Assembly (NCBI GenBank): GCA_032207245.1
Contig: CM063510.1
Coordinates: 155,667,448 to 155,731,447, forward strand
DNA from: Pardosa pseudoannulata
Taxonomy: Eukaryota > Arthropoda > Arachnida > Araneae > Lycosidae
Length of the DNA stretch: 64,000 bases
Direction of reading: 5' to 3'
The notes beneath the pieces were generated by a model, which was not told the DNA's origin, searched no databases, and saw only the letters and a list, made by a program, of their open reading frames with translations. Shown in pieces: positions 1 to 14,600 of this stretch. Within the stretch, counting starts at the first letter, position 1. Every line of letters starts with the position of its first letter. Made by a program: the position numbers and the translations under genes.

Positions 1-2580
1 GTAGAATTTGCTAGCGACTGATAATTGCTAATTAATAGTAAGAAATATAGGGCTCTGATTATCTCGCCCTGGTGCCCAAATGATTGAAGATGGCCCTGTC
101 CATGGGCATGTAGTTTTTCATGGAAAAATCGTAAAAGACAAAATAGGCAAGTATTAAGTCTTAAGATGTGAAAGATTTTCCAGAATAAGTTTACCACAAT
201 CTGGCGATAACTATAAAGAATTTACCATGCCAATTAAACTTCCATAATCAACAAACTTTCCAACAAAACTGTTTTTTTCTAGTCAAGAAATATTTTTTTC
301 TTGAAAGGTTATTTTGTCTTCATTTCCGAATTGGGGTAAAAAACTAGGATTGGATGATTATCTGGTAAGTAAGTGTTCTATATTATTCTACCTTTCGTTG
401 AAAATTGACACCATGTAATGTTGGGTCATCTGTATCAAGGGTTTCTTCTTTGTTTCGACAATAATATATAAGGAAAAAATATATATAAGGAAAATTAAGA
501 ATGTTTATGGTAGAAAAGAATAATACCATTCAAAAAAACTGTTTTTAATTGCATAGAAAAGGAGTAGGGTAATAAGTAAATAATAAAATGGTTAATTGCC
601 CCTCATCAATTGTCATTGCTTAAAATGGAACATAAAAGGAGAATTGATCTGAATTTGCATAAAAAAGAGTATCTTAGGATACGAAAAAGGGAAGTCTTAT
701 TTAATGTTTCAATATGTTTAAATACACTATAAAGCAGAGTTACCAAAACGTGGAGAATTGGATGCATACAAGTGGAATATTGCATCCTTGCGCCTAATTA
801 TTCTTTTGAAGTTGGCGCCCCACAACTGAATTCATCTTCATATTTTCAACACCCAGGTGCTGTCATTTCATTTCAGACAGTCTCCTTACTCAACGGTAAG
901 TTTCATTTTTTCACAGTTTACAATTGTAGGATGTGAACTGTGTATGCGTGTGAGGAACAAAAAGTTTAATTTAACTACAATTTCCAAGTTAACTGGTTCA
1001 CAGTGCTCCATCTCACTTGGAACTTCTTTTCTTCTCCCTTTCTCATCGCATCCAACAAATGTACTTATCTTTACCAAACAAGGCTGTTGTAGCAGTATCA
1101 GTGAAGTCCGCGATACCGATTACACTCTCCTCCAAGAGATCAGTTATTGTATATTGGTATTTTAATAAGTGTTTTTTTTAAATGGTTTATTTTTATTGTG
1201 TAATTGAGCTCTTCCTTTTCTCATCTAAGCAAAGATCATGCTCCTCTCTATCCATATTATCCAGTCCCAATCATAGACGTTTGAAAGAAGAAAAGGTTTT
1301 TGGGTGCATTTGAAGTCGTCTGTGGAAAAAAAAAATAGCACACAGTAAAGTTGACCAAGTCTGCCATAAAGACTGTGGAAAATTAGGATACAAAATATCC
1401 GATTTTAACAAAGTGTGTGCATATGGGATTAGGGGGAATGAGTTCAGTGACCTCTTTTTGTCGAATGATATTTTTAAAAGAGGAGAGAAATCAATAAACT
1501 CTTTATCAAATAAGAAATTTTGTGTTGTGAAAAAAACCAATAAACATACTGATTAAATTTTTTTTTAATAAATATTGAGTGAGAGTCTATTGCTCAAGGT
1601 TTCATAATCTATCTTCTTGGAGCCGTTTTCAGAATTAGAATTTATCGACTGAACTAACCTTTAGACTTTAGAATTCCTACCAGATTTTAGAATTTTCCAG
1701 GCTTCTTTTTCGAGATTATATGAGAAAGGATAAATTTTGACGGTAATATGGACTGTTGCCAGAAAACGGAATGATTAGTACACTTTGGTTACTCTTTTTT
1801 TTCTCAAATGTAATAAACTTTCCGTGGAAGACAACTTAACACATGGCTCTCCTTGGATTGAAATTAAAAATAAGACACAAAGAAAGGGTTTAAATTTATT
1901 AACATTTTTTTAAATTAGTATAAAATACAACTGTGATATTCAGTGTTTTAATTATTTCTCAATTTTTGACAAAGATGCGACGATTATGGGTATAAAGAGC
2001 CGAATGTTAACATATAATTTAATTTACGCCAAGAGAATATAAATGCTTAGTTAAGATTTAATAATAAAAAATAACTTATTTATGTTAAACGTTTTACTAC
2101 TTTGGCCGTACATTGTACTAGACAAAACCAAATGAGAAAGTGGAATTACTCCGTTAAATTTGGGTGATCACCCATTCAATTATTTTATTTTTCCCATTCC
2201 TTTTGTAATGTAGTCTTCATAATGGGGACATTTCTAGCTTTTATACAACCTTTTTTTTTTAATTAGGGCTCTTTTTTGACGGATTTTAAGCATAAAAGCT
2301 ACTATAGATTTAGCTTGAAGATTTCGATACACATTACACTCCCTACGTATGGCCAATATATAGCGACTAAACTGATATTTTCCCTTAATTAGATTGGTTT
2401 TCCCGTATGGAGCAAGATATTCTTTATTCATCATTTGATTTTTCCATGTTTCTTTCGATTGCTGTATAAAACTTGTTTATTAAGCACAAAAAAAGTAACT
2501 CGACTTTTTCCGTGCGATATTTATGATTTGTATCTGTCTCGTAATCAGATATCGGAGCAGGCAATCGGCGCTTGCGGCTC
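1..2580. other. Upstream AT-rich sequence, no recognised gene
   Basis: Nothing in this stretch could be assigned to a gene or a known element. Short open frames exist around 857-1165 and 1271-1540, but they show no family motif and have the low-complexity composition expected by chance. The higher-GC patch that begins near 2500 belongs to the promoter and 5' UTR of the PITP gene that follows. Confidence 0.5.
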
Positions 2581-2656
2581 TTCTCAGTTCAGTTGCCGAT
2601 TTCCGACCAACAGTGGGTGGTGGTTCTTCAATAGACTAGGATATACGTAAATTATC
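2560..2656 (+). promoter_or_regulatory. Likely PITP core promoter and 5' UTR
   Basis: A local rise in GC content precedes the first coding exon. Two overlapping copies of TCAGTT, which fits the arthropod initiator consensus, lie at 2584-2589 and 2589-2594, about 65-70 bases before the ATG at 2657. No clear TATA box or DPE was found at the expected spacing. The transcription start is inferred from position and motif only. Confidence 0.35.
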
Positions 2657-2673
2657 ATGCTGATAAAGGAATA
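2657..2673 (+). CDS. PITPNA/PITPNB (vib): PITP coding exon 1
   Basis: This exon encodes MLIKE plus two bases of a Tyr codon and ends at a GTAAGTG donor. The start is chosen because joining it to the next exon gives MLIKEYRVVLP, which matches the family N-terminus (MVLLKEYRVILP in human). Confidence 0.88.
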
Positions 2674-5600
2674 GTAAGTGTTTGTACGCTGTAATTATCG
2701 TTTTTGAATACTGTTAATTGATTATTATGGCGTCACCATTTCACTGTTGGCGTACTTACAGTTCGTCATTTTCAATTATGTGTACTTTAACCCATTACAG
2801 CTTTGGTGACTCATTCGGTTGTTTAAATATATTGGCATTAATCTGTCATATTGTTTACTTTAATTGTTAAAAAATCATCTCTTTTTCTAAAGTATATTTT
2901 TATCTTTTCCAGTAGGGTCGTGTTACCAATTACTGTGGAAGAAGTAAGTCACGTTTTGTTAAAATAAGCAGTGTTTCTTTGTATTATTTTCTGTATGTTA
3001 GGTATTTTATTTGTATTGTTTCACAGAAGTTCAATATACGGTTGTTGGTCTTGCTTACAGTGGAACGAAGCATGTGCTGTATGATTTAAATACGTATACT
3101 TTTATATAATGACGTAACTTTTGTTTAAATATAAACACGTAATTAAAGGTCCGAATTTGTTTTACAATTGCATTTCGCTGATATATGTTTGTTAAATAGC
3201 AATCATATTGTTTATCTTATTGTTAATTGTAATTTGTTCTAAAATTAACAACAAAAAATTGTTAATGATTTCTAAATTTTAACGGATTTAAATGTCCGTA
3301 TTAAATACTACCGATCCATATAGCAATTTAGTAAACACAGAATTAAATGTTTAGTAAACATAGTATTCTTGTATTTTTTGCAAAATTTTACGGAATAGAA
3401 TGTTTTTTATAGCTAGTTGCAAATGCTTTATATTTAAAATATTAAGGGTGGAACTAAATAATTTTTGTCGAATATCATTTGTATTAAATATAAAATATTT
3501 CAGTTTATAAGACATAATCAGAATTTACCATGAATTACACAGCAAGTCAATCTTCTTGATTTAGTGAAACGTCAAATGTAAATTTTATTGAGTATGAATT
3601 AAATATTACAAATGCAAAAATTGTTATTTATTACAAAATGTTGTATTATATATATATTATTCAAATAATAGAGGTTATTTTCATTTTCAATTTTTCTTAA
3701 TGAAACTATCTTAACAATTTTAATAGCTATTTTTAATTTTATAAAAAACACTTTTTAAAATTTATTTCCCTGCTGAAAAAAAATATTTTAGTTCAGTTGT
3801 ATTTGGGATTTGTGTATCCTTATTTGTTATTTAAAATGCAACTTCTTTTAACTTTTGATATACTATTTTTTTATACATTTTTTTAACTTCTCACCTTTTG
3901 CTGTTAGGCCCTGAGGTTCAAGAAATATTTTCATATTTCTTTAGCCATCCTGAATATTAATTTGGGAACAAATATAAGATTTGGAGGCTTATTTCTTACG
4001 TTATTCAGGCTTGCAATTCTGTCAGTTTTCTCACCTTTAGTCACTTTTTTTACAATTGATCACTTTTAGTCACTTTTTTAAGTAAACTGTCACCTTTTTC
4101 ATGGTGTATAACAGCAAAAGTCTGTTGTTGAAAAAAGAAAATCTAAATTATTAACAAAATATTTTAATAAAAGACCAAAAAGTGATGCTCTAATTATATT
4201 TTTCTTATTAAAATGTAATTGGTCATATGGTTTCCGGAACTTGGAGATTTTAAAAAGTCATATAGGAGTTCCTGAAATTTACATTTGTACTAAAATGTAC
4301 ATTTAATACATTAAAGTAATTTACGTCAAAGCACACATTTCTCTTTTTCTTTTTCTCCACAATTTTTGTTTAGATACTCTAATCTAGCGATGTACATATT
4401 TCAAAACATCATTATTATATGCAGAAAATTGTGATTATAAAATTAATGTATTGTATGTATTCAAATCTAATTTATAGATTTTCTTGAATAAAAAGCAATG
4501 TTTAGGTGTGTTAAACAAAATTTATAACCTTTTTTTATTCAACACTAAAATCATGTCTTAAATGAATCATTTGATTTAGAGTTAAAATAGATAGAAAAAT
4601 CTTAATAATAGCATCTGTAATCAAGGGGAGAAAAAAAACGCTTTTTTTTTTTTCGATGTTTAGTCACTCTTTAGTCACTTATTCTGTATTATTTGTCACT
4701 TTTATTACCTTTTTAATAGTACCTCAGCAGTTGCTAGCCTGTATGCAAGTAAAAACTAAAAGTATGAATCCTTATTTCAGTACCAAGTAGGACAGCTGTA
4801 TTCAGTCGCTGAAGTTAGTAAAAATGAAACTGGTGGTGGTGAAGGTGTTGAAGTATTAAAAAATGAACCATTTGAAAACTACCCTCTGTTGGGAGGAAAA
4901 TTTAGTAGTGGTCAATATACCTACAAAATTTATCATTTAGGAAGGTGAGTTTCTTTTATTCTCTTAGAAGTTTACAGTGTTTTATCTCTAAGCAATTTAT
5001 TTACTGTCTATATAAGAGTAACAATTAATGTAATGCTCAATTAAAAATTTAAAATATATACATGGTTTCCACGCACCTGGAAAGTCTGGTAAAGTCATGG
5101 AAAATCATGGATTTAGACAATGGATTAGTTTTGTCATGGAAAGTTTTGATTTTTCAAGTAAAATGAGTAAAAGTCATGGATCTGCTAAACTACCGATTAA
5201 ATAAAAATGCATTGAATTGTTTAATTCTATTTTTACTTGTCATTTGGCTGAAGTTACTGAGTTTGGTATTTATGTATTATCCTATTGACCATATTGCTAA
5301 GTAAAATTTGTTCGCCATGGAAACTCAAAACACGAAAGCTTAATGGGTGGGTAAATGTATATTATTCTGTGTTTTTCTTAAATTCTAGATTAAAATTTTA
5401 TTAATATAATAATAATTGTTTTTTAATAAAAGTTAGTTAAGATTTTTGTACAAAATGTAAGTATATCTCTAGGGATATTGTACATAAACATTATAAGGTT
5501 ATCATGTTTAGCTATTATTCATGGTCACCTGGATAATACCTAAGTACCCAGAATTCAAATTAGAAACATTTTGATTGAAAAATTGTTATATGATTAAACT

Positions 5601-8600
5601 TAGGTATGTAGATACAACAATTTATTTTTATGTATGTGAGTTTATTAACACTTATAAAGTAAATTTATAGTTTTTTTATGATAAAATTCCTGTAATTTCT
5701 CTGAAAACATAATTTTATCCGTATGTACATCAGAATTTTAATTTATGTATACTTTAACAAAAGCTTTTTAACCCTTTAAAGGTCTACTCTATGTATATTG
5801 CAAAAAACATAAAAACAACAATTAAAATTAGTATTTAGAAAAAAATCAAAGAAATCTGATTTAAAAAAAAAATCAGATTTAAATCAAATAAATCTGATTT
5901 ATTTTTTATTTTTTTTTTAAATCATGATTTTTTACCAACTCTGATAGTTATAATGTTGCCTGTGTTATTTATGCACTTATGTAATAATATTACTTAAGAT
6001 TAAAAGTTTTTTTGAATTGGTATTTTGCATCATTTTTTATAGTTGTGATTTTTATTTCCTGCTTAGTATTTTATTAAAATATTTAATCACTTTAGTCGAG
6101 TTCCTGCATATATAAGATATTTAGCTCCAAAAGGGTCTCTAGAAGTTCACGAAGAAGCATGGAATGCCTATCCTTATTGCAAAACTGGTAAGAAATTCTT
6201 AAAATTAAACAAAGATTATTTAATTTAGCTTCAAATTTATTATTCATACTATAAAATTGATATAATTTTAACAAATGTCTATTATTAAGCTTGGAATTTA
6301 TTAACAGGTGATCATGTTTGCATGGTTCATTCATTTAACTTTACTTACATGAAATTAAGTTCATTATCATCATTGATTTTTATGTCTCTAGAAGTGGTGA
6401 AATAAGTGTTTCTGAATAGAAGGTAATTTATTGTAAAAGAAACTATTATAATTTAATGGAACTTATCACCAAACAGTTAGTTTGTTCTGTACATTGCTTT
6501 GACTATTTATATTAGGAATTTGAGAAATCTGTGTTTTAGGTATTTTTAAAAAATCTTTTTTGCTCTTCTATTTGTGAAGTTAGTAAATACATGTTTTCCG
6601 CGCCCCTGGAAAGTTAGGGAAAGTCATGGGAAATCATGGATTTAGACAATGGATTAAGTTTGTCATGGAAAGTATTGATTTTTCAAGTAAAATGAGTAAA
6701 AGTCATGGAAAGTCATGGATCCGCTAAACTACCGATTAGAAAAATGCATTGAATTGTTTAATTATATTTTTAATTGTCATTTGGCTGAAGTTACTGAGTT
6801 TGGTATTTATGTATTATCCTATTGACCCTATTGCCAAGTAAAATTTGTTCACCAAGGAAACTCAAAGCAAGAAAGCGGAATGGGTGGTGAAATGTATATT
6901 ATTCTGGTTTTTTTCTGAAATTGTAGATTAAAATTTTATTAATATAATAATTAATATTTTTTAATAAAAATTAGTTAACCTTGCATTTTATGCAAAATTC
7001 TTATCTCTAGGGATATTGTATATAAACATTATAGGGTTATATTTTGCTATTATTCATGGTCACCTAGATAATACTAAAGTACCAAAGACCAGCAATTCGT
7101 AATATCTCGGATTTGCAGAACCGTTGCTTAAACATCTGGTACTATCTGTTTTTGGCCATCTACGAAGGACTTGTGGCACATGATCAGGTGGATGCCAATG
7201 TGGGTTGAAGCTGTGTTGTGTGCCAAAGGTGGGCCAACTTGTTATTGACAGGTGGTCATAATGTTTTGGCTCTTGAGTGTATTACTGTTAACTTTTAAAA
7301 TTCAGTACTCTCCATAAACCAGTGTATTTATTAAATTATACTGCTTAGACTTTATTAGAAATATAACTTTATTCAAGGCAATTTTCTAATCAATTTATTT
7401 TAGTCAGATTATCTTAATATTTTACTAAGCAAAATGTAATTTTACGTTTGTTTCATAACTTTTTTCCTTTTTTTTTTTCATGTGTTGATTTCTGAATCCA
7501 GTTATTACAGTAAGTATTGGTATTTTGTTCTTATTGTCACTTTTGAAGATATTTACTATCTTTCATTTATTAATCAGTTTTTTGTCTCCCTGTAGAATCC
7601 TGGTTATATGAAAGATGCCTTTTTCATAAGTATAGAAACTATGCATTGTCCAGACAGAGGTGTACAGGAAAATGTATGCTATATTAATCTCAATTAAATG
7701 TGTAAATTTTAATGATAGTTTTAACACATTGTTGACCAACAATTTTTTCTGAAAATTTATCTCATGTCTCTGGCTATTATTTCGTAATTGGATGTGGAAG
7801 TAACGGACAACCACTCAGATTTTCAGAATAAGCATCTGCGTATAATTCATTGAAAGATTCATTATTACATTCCATCATCATTTTAAAAAATTTTCTTAAT
7901 TATTAAATATTTTTTATAACAAAAGATTTGGCAGGTCTTATAAGCGAGAGATACACCTTGTGTTATACTGACCAACAATTGCACTCTGTGGTTGCCAACA
8001 AAGAAAACAACAGCGATGTGAAAAAAACGCATCACGTCAGCAACGTTCGGCCGTAAAAACACAAGTTAACTCGTGAACGGTCAACAATGTGTTAAGTTCA
8101 AACTTTTGTTTTAGGAATTATATAAATTTCTTTTTAAATTCATTTTTTTTTTTTTTTTTCCCCAATAACAGTGTAGATACAGAATACATTTCTGTACTTG
8201 CTATAATATCTATAGAATATATTATAAAAGTTTATATTAAGAAATATGCTAAAATTTGCACAATTTTTTTCAATAAAAAGTTTTTAGAATATTTTAACCC
8301 TTTCGTGGGTCATTTATTTCTCACTCCAAACTTTCAAAACAGAACTGCTAATTTTATTCAATTGATCGAACAATAGATGACAGCGAAAAACCAAAGCGGG
8401 AATTAGTCTTCCCGTCATTCCAATAGCAAGACCAATATATTAGAATGGGTTTTGCACTTCTTACAGGTGTGTTTTGTAAGATGTGTAGGTGGGAAGTAAC
8501 TTTCCCATGGACCACGAAAGGGTTAAAATGTTTCTTAATTAGAATTTCTTAGTGAAATATTAGAGAACCATTTAATTTTAGTTTAATTAAATTCTGTGAC

Positions 8601-11600
8601 ACCACATTTACACAAGTCAAGTAGACAGTCAAGTTGGTTAGTCAATTCAAGTAGAAAGTACTACTTCACTCGTGTAAACGGTTCTGGTCAAGTCAGGTAG
8701 TTCTTCATGGTGAACAAGTAACTTGACTCAAATGAGACAAGTACAGTGGAGGGCACCACTGATGTGTAAATCCTGTATTATTTCGCTATTGGCAGCTGTC
8801 ATTTGTTTTTAGTATGTAGACTTTCTTTTTGTTTCAGTATGCGATATATATTAGAAAATGAAAAAATAAAAAATCAGGATTTAAAAAGCATAGAACATAA
8901 ATTTTCCATATTTTCAAGTTGTTCTACTTAATGAATGAAATTACAGATAACTCTACAACTGATAATTAAGGTAACTCAAAACAAAATAACTCTTTCACAA
9001 ATAAAGTTTATTTTTACAATAAAAGTGTAGGTAATTCTTTTTTATTATGTTAAGGAGTGTCATTACTTTTAAGCCGCTGCAAATGGAAGAATTAATTTGT
9101 TTTTCACCTTACCAAATCTTTTATTATTATTATTACTACCGTAAGTTGCTTGAAATTTTCAATATTTAATCTGTATGACATGTTAATATTTTTTTTTTTT
9201 TTCTCCGGAAAATTTTTTTTTTTTTTCAGTATAGTGTTTGTTAAAATTTCTCTGGCACATTATCCACTGGGCATATGCATAAAATAATATAAAATTAAAT
9301 ATAACTTATTTTTAACTGTTAAGTGGAAGAATTAAATAAATACAGAAACGCTGATAAATATTCAAAGGTTATTACATAATTTATCATAAAATGTAGTTTT
9401 AAAAAAGGAAATACTAGAATTATTCTAATGTGCATATGTAATTTCTGAAAGCATGGATTGAAACATAACTTTTTATTGCATATTTTGCATGCTTATTATT
9501 TTTGTTTGAATTTCTAAAGATGTGAAAAAATAATTGTACACTTTCTCTGAAATTTTCCCTTGTACATCTGGGGGAATATTGCAGAAAAATTATTTCCTAC
9601 TAAACACATTACTGACTTTACTAAAATCTTAAAATTCACCCTCTCTAAATAATCAATTTAATAATGTCAGCCATATTCTTTCCAAACTCACAGAACATCT
9701 GCAAAATTAAACACCTGCTTAATAAAAGGTATATATTTTACACCACAAGAATAAATTTTCAAATAAAGCTAAAATAGTATGTGAAAATTGCATTTTAAAT
9801 TCTGTAAATACCAAATTAATTTTTTGAATAAAAAGAAAATAGAATTAGATGATCTCAATTTTTCTTATAACATTGTCAAATATTTTCGCGAAAATTTGAA
9901 ATCAAATGTGCAATAGTTCTTTTTAGAGGCAAGTTACTTTACTCGCAACTTGACTATGGGTAAACACATTCATTCAAGCTATAGATGAGTCAAGTAAAGT
10001 AAGAAAAACTAAGCTTGCTCGGAAGCACTTTACTTGACTTGTGTAAACACAGTGTAACTGTTGAAGCTGTGTTAGCATTACTTGAGTTTATGCTGATTAG
10101 TCAGTAGGCTCTGATGAGATCTATGAATAAGAATGGTGCAAAAAAGATTTTCACTTTTTCAGTAGTCATTATAAAAATGACTGTTTTCAGAATATAGTGT
10201 ATATTGCTTTTTATATCTGCATAAACTTAAATGCTTATCTACTATGTATTTATTCACAACAGAGTAGATATAATAGTAAACAAAGAATTATTTCCTTAAA
10301 ATTTTAACTTTATTTGGAACACATTTTATTTGGATAAACTTTTCTCAAAATCTAATCTAAAGCTTGAACACGAAGTTAAGCAACCTTAATATTGCTCGGA
10401 TGTAGTAAATTTGTGAATGCAATTTGATCACTTTTGTCATTATTTCATTTTATTTGTCAAAACTAAAGTAGTAGATAAAAAGATATTCAAAATTCCCTTA
10501 GGGATATTGTATTTGGTTTTGAGTGTTTAGCTTAATATTACAGAAAATACGTTTAATTATTGCAGTCTTCTTACTTGAGATGTCAATAATACTTAACATT
10601 GTTTCTTCATTTTATTGTGTTATAAAAACTCTCAGTTTAGAGTAGAATTTCATAGAATTGTCTTTAATATACTTAAAACCATTTCTAGGTTCATGAATTA
10701 CCTCCAGAAAAATTAAAGATAAGAGAAATTGAATATATTGATATAGGAAATGACCCTGTTTCATCCAAGGTTAGTTGAAGTCTTTGATCTACTTGTGTTC
10801 ATTTTTGATTAGCATGTATGATTAAATATATTTTCAATATTAAAAATTAGCATATAGCCTGTCATATGATGAGATCAGTAAAATTTTTACTTTTTCAGAA
10901 TTGTAAAATACTCTATGGGGCAGGTAAAAAAATGGTTTGTCTTTTGGCTGAGAATTATCTCCCAACAAAAAATAATCGATGATTAAATTTAAAATTATCA
11001 CATATAAACTAATTTATTATTTCAGCCAAATATAAAAGAAAATTATTTACATAATATCTAAGTTCAGTGATAAAACGTATGAAAATAATACAGATATTAA
11101 ATAATTTAAAATAATAAAGGATTAAATAAGACGGTTAAAGGAATGACATCATGATTCTAGAAAAAAATGTTATGTTAACCCATTTATTATGTGATAACTT
11201 GATAAATTTAATTGCCTGCTCTTAACTAGGGAAAATAAGCTTGAAATAATGGCATTAAACGTCCAAAAAGGGGGAGGGGGGATTTTGAACGTTTTGAAGA
11301 CGACGGTATTTTTTACGGTGATATGAAAATTATTTTTACCAATTTTAGATTCAGATTGATAGTTTAGGAGAAGATAAACTTTATTCTCTTTGAATTTTGC
11401 TAACCTTAACTCGTCAAGAATCCAATATAGATGCCTCTATCCATTCCAGGTCCAACTGCTTCCTAAATTCGAGGACAGACGGACAGATAACTTCGGCTAG
11501 TATTATATAGGGGATGTTTTTGAGTATATATGAATTAATACTTTAGTCATACTAAAATCAAATTATATATATTTTTAGATTATCAGTGTAAAACCATTGG

Positions 11601-14600
11601 CACTTGGAAGCCTTTCAAAATAGGGCAATGACATTTTTCTTACATTTAAAACAATTACTGACAATTTCTGGAACTGTTGGAAATTTATAGCAACTTTATT
11701 TGAAGATGAAATTAGCAATTTTGGTGATATCAGGAAAAATTGTTTAAACTTTTTAAAATTTGGAGAATTTTCTACAAAAAAGTTCGCAAAATGACAAATT
11801 TTATGCCATTATTTTTAAAATTTTAATAATAATAAAAAGCACTTACCAATTACAGATCTCTTGTGCATTCTTTTAAAAATATTTATTTGTTGTTGTAATA
11901 TGTAGAAATGAATAAAAGTAATCAAAAAATGAAGCAGTTAATGCTCAAAAGAAAAAAAAAATCAAAATTTATTTAAAGTGGTTGTAACAATGCATGCCAT
12001 TAAATTAACAAGGAAATTAATGCAGTTGTGGAGCTAATTGTGCCTTTAAAATTATAATGTACAGTTTTTAATTAATATATAAGGCTGCATTTTTCAAATA
12101 TAAATAAAATGGGAAAAAACAGAACTGCAAGATTTGTCATAGTTTTTTGTAGTTATATTGAAATGAAGTTGATTAATTCTGAAAACGATAAAAACAGAAG
12201 AGAATATTTTTAAGATTTAAATGGATTTGATTTGTAAAATTTACAACTTCATTTAAACAGATTTGCATAAATAAATAGCTTTATAAAAAAAGTTATAGAA
12301 ATTGTGTTTTAAATTGTGTGGATTTATCAGGGAAGAAATCGTTAATTACTGGCAATTTTTAGGTAAATATCTGGGAATTTCTGAATGATTTTACTCTGCA
12401 CATCCTGTATGCATTCTTATACCAATGTTTCTGGTATATATTATAATGTTATGGTCTATTGAGTAATTGATTTGAACTGAGGAGTAAAATGACACAGCTA
12501 CTAAATAATAAATTAAAAATACAGTAGTCCACCAGTAAAAAGTTAACTGCAGCCAAAACATTTTTAAATAGTTTAATTGAAACATAACATTTAAATTTCT
12601 AAATTTTTAATGGTGGTTTTATTGGAAACAATCATTGGGAGAATGCACAATTTATCAATAAATTACTAACTACTTAAATAAAAAACTTATTAGAAATGAA
12701 ATTTTGAAATATTGTACATACATTTTTTCATCCTGTAGAAGAAAATTGTGACTTTCTTTAAAAATTATTATTAAGTAATTTTGATTACATATGAGGATTC
12801 AGTACCCTTAATTTAGCAGGAAAAGATAAAAATTGTTGAATTCCAGATTTTTGTTATAAATTATTACTTAATATTCTAGAATGTACCACCCAAATTCTGA
12901 CAAACATTGATTTGCAGAAATTTCAGTTCACTGTAATATAATCTAATCATATAGACATAAGAGTTCAATTGGGACCTGTAAAAAAGTTCATTATATCCCG
13001 TACATTCTTTGTTTATCCTGCAAGGTTTGACTGTATCTAGTTTTATATCAAAATAAAACAGTTTTATGATATTGCTTTAATGTCTTTTACTGAGATTAAT
13101 TTCTTTTTGAAGGATTACAAAGAAACAGAAGATCCTAGCAAGTTTAAAAGTGAAAAAACTGGAAGAGGCCCTCTAACAGGCAACTGGAGAGTAAGTTGGA
13201 GTGAAATTCTTTTAAAACAAATAAAATAGTGTATTTACAAGATATCCTGCTAATTTTAATGCCTTGAAATTCCAATTATGAGGATTGAGATCAGGTCCTA
13301 TCAAATTACATATCCACATAATTGGATTGGAAATTTTAATTAAAATTGCTTGTACATTAATTTATGGACTACTAAAACAAGGTTTTTGTTATGTACACTT
13401 ATTGTATTGAAATATCACTGCTTAACGTTATGAGTCAAGTGAGTTTTTTTTTTTTTTTTTTTTTTCTGTCTTTTAAGCTTCCTTAAAATTTCTGTTCTAT
13501 GCCTAAAGCAGATTTTAAGATTTCAGCCCTGTTTTTAATGTCCAAAATTGAGATTTTTACTCTACATACATGGTTCATTTTCTTTCTATGAAACAGTCTT
13601 TTTAGAATTTCAGAGAGGGACTGGTCCCCAAAATCCTCCCCTTGCCTACGGCCTTGACAGAGAGTATAATAAATGAATTGCAGAGAGAAAAAAAAAAATG
13701 ATTTATTTTGGATAGGAAATAATAAAAAAGAATTTACGAAGGGGTTAAAGGGGTTTTCACATTTTAATACTGTGATTGTAACTCAACTCTTTCATTGTTG
13801 TAGGAACATGTTGATCCAGTCATGTGTGCGTACAAATTAGTGACAGTCGAATTCAAGTGGCTGGGTTTACAAACCAAAGTAGAATCATTTATTCAATCGG
13901 TAAGTTTGATATAGTTCTCATAGTAATTAGTACTGATAACAATGCATAAGTTTTTATATACATTTTAATTATTGTAATTTTCTTATAGACAGAACAAAGA
14001 CTGTTCTTAAAGTTCCATCGAGAAGTATTTTGTTGGATTGACCAGTGGTATGGATTAACTATGGCCGATATACGTAAAATGGAAGATGAGACTAAAAATA
14101 AATTGAAAGAAGTAAGTTATTGTTTTATTGAAACATAACATTTAAATTTCTAAATTTTTAATGGCGGTTTTATTGGAAACAATCATTGGGAGAATGCACA
14201 ATTTATCAATAAATTACTAACTACTTAAATAAAAAACTTATTAGAAATGAAATTTTGAAATATTGTACATACATTTTTTCATCCTGTAGAAGAAAATTGT
14301 GACTTTCTTTAAAAATTATTATTAAGTAATTTTGATTACATATGAGGATTCAGTACCCTTAATTTAGCAGGAAAAGATAAAAATTGTTGAATTCCAGATT
14401 CTTGTTATAAATTATTACTTAATATTCTAGAATGTACCACCCAAATTCTGACAAACATTGATTTGCAGAAATTTCAGTTCACTGTAATATAATCTAATCA
14501 TATAGACATAAGAGTTCAATTGGGACCTGTAAAAAAGTTCATTATATCCCGTACATTCTTTGTTTATCCTGCAAGGTTTGACTGTATCTAGTTTTATATC

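Larger units (their letters stand above)
12576..14126 (+). repeat. Tandem duplication unit A, three PITP exons
   Basis: This 1551-bp unit begins at ATTGAAACATAACATTT and is followed head to tail by unit B. It holds part of intron 7, exons 8A, 9A and 10A, their introns and the first bases of the following intron. By eye the two units differ by about seven substitutions and a few homopolymer length changes, all in introns. Confidence 0.95.

Noticed and set aside
857..1165. 102-residue open frame with an overlapping antisense frame
   Set aside because: Composition and the antisense overlap look like chance; no domain recognised.
8089..8376. 95-residue open frame
   Set aside because: It runs through poly-T sequence and into the TTAA-flanked MITE at 8298-8522.
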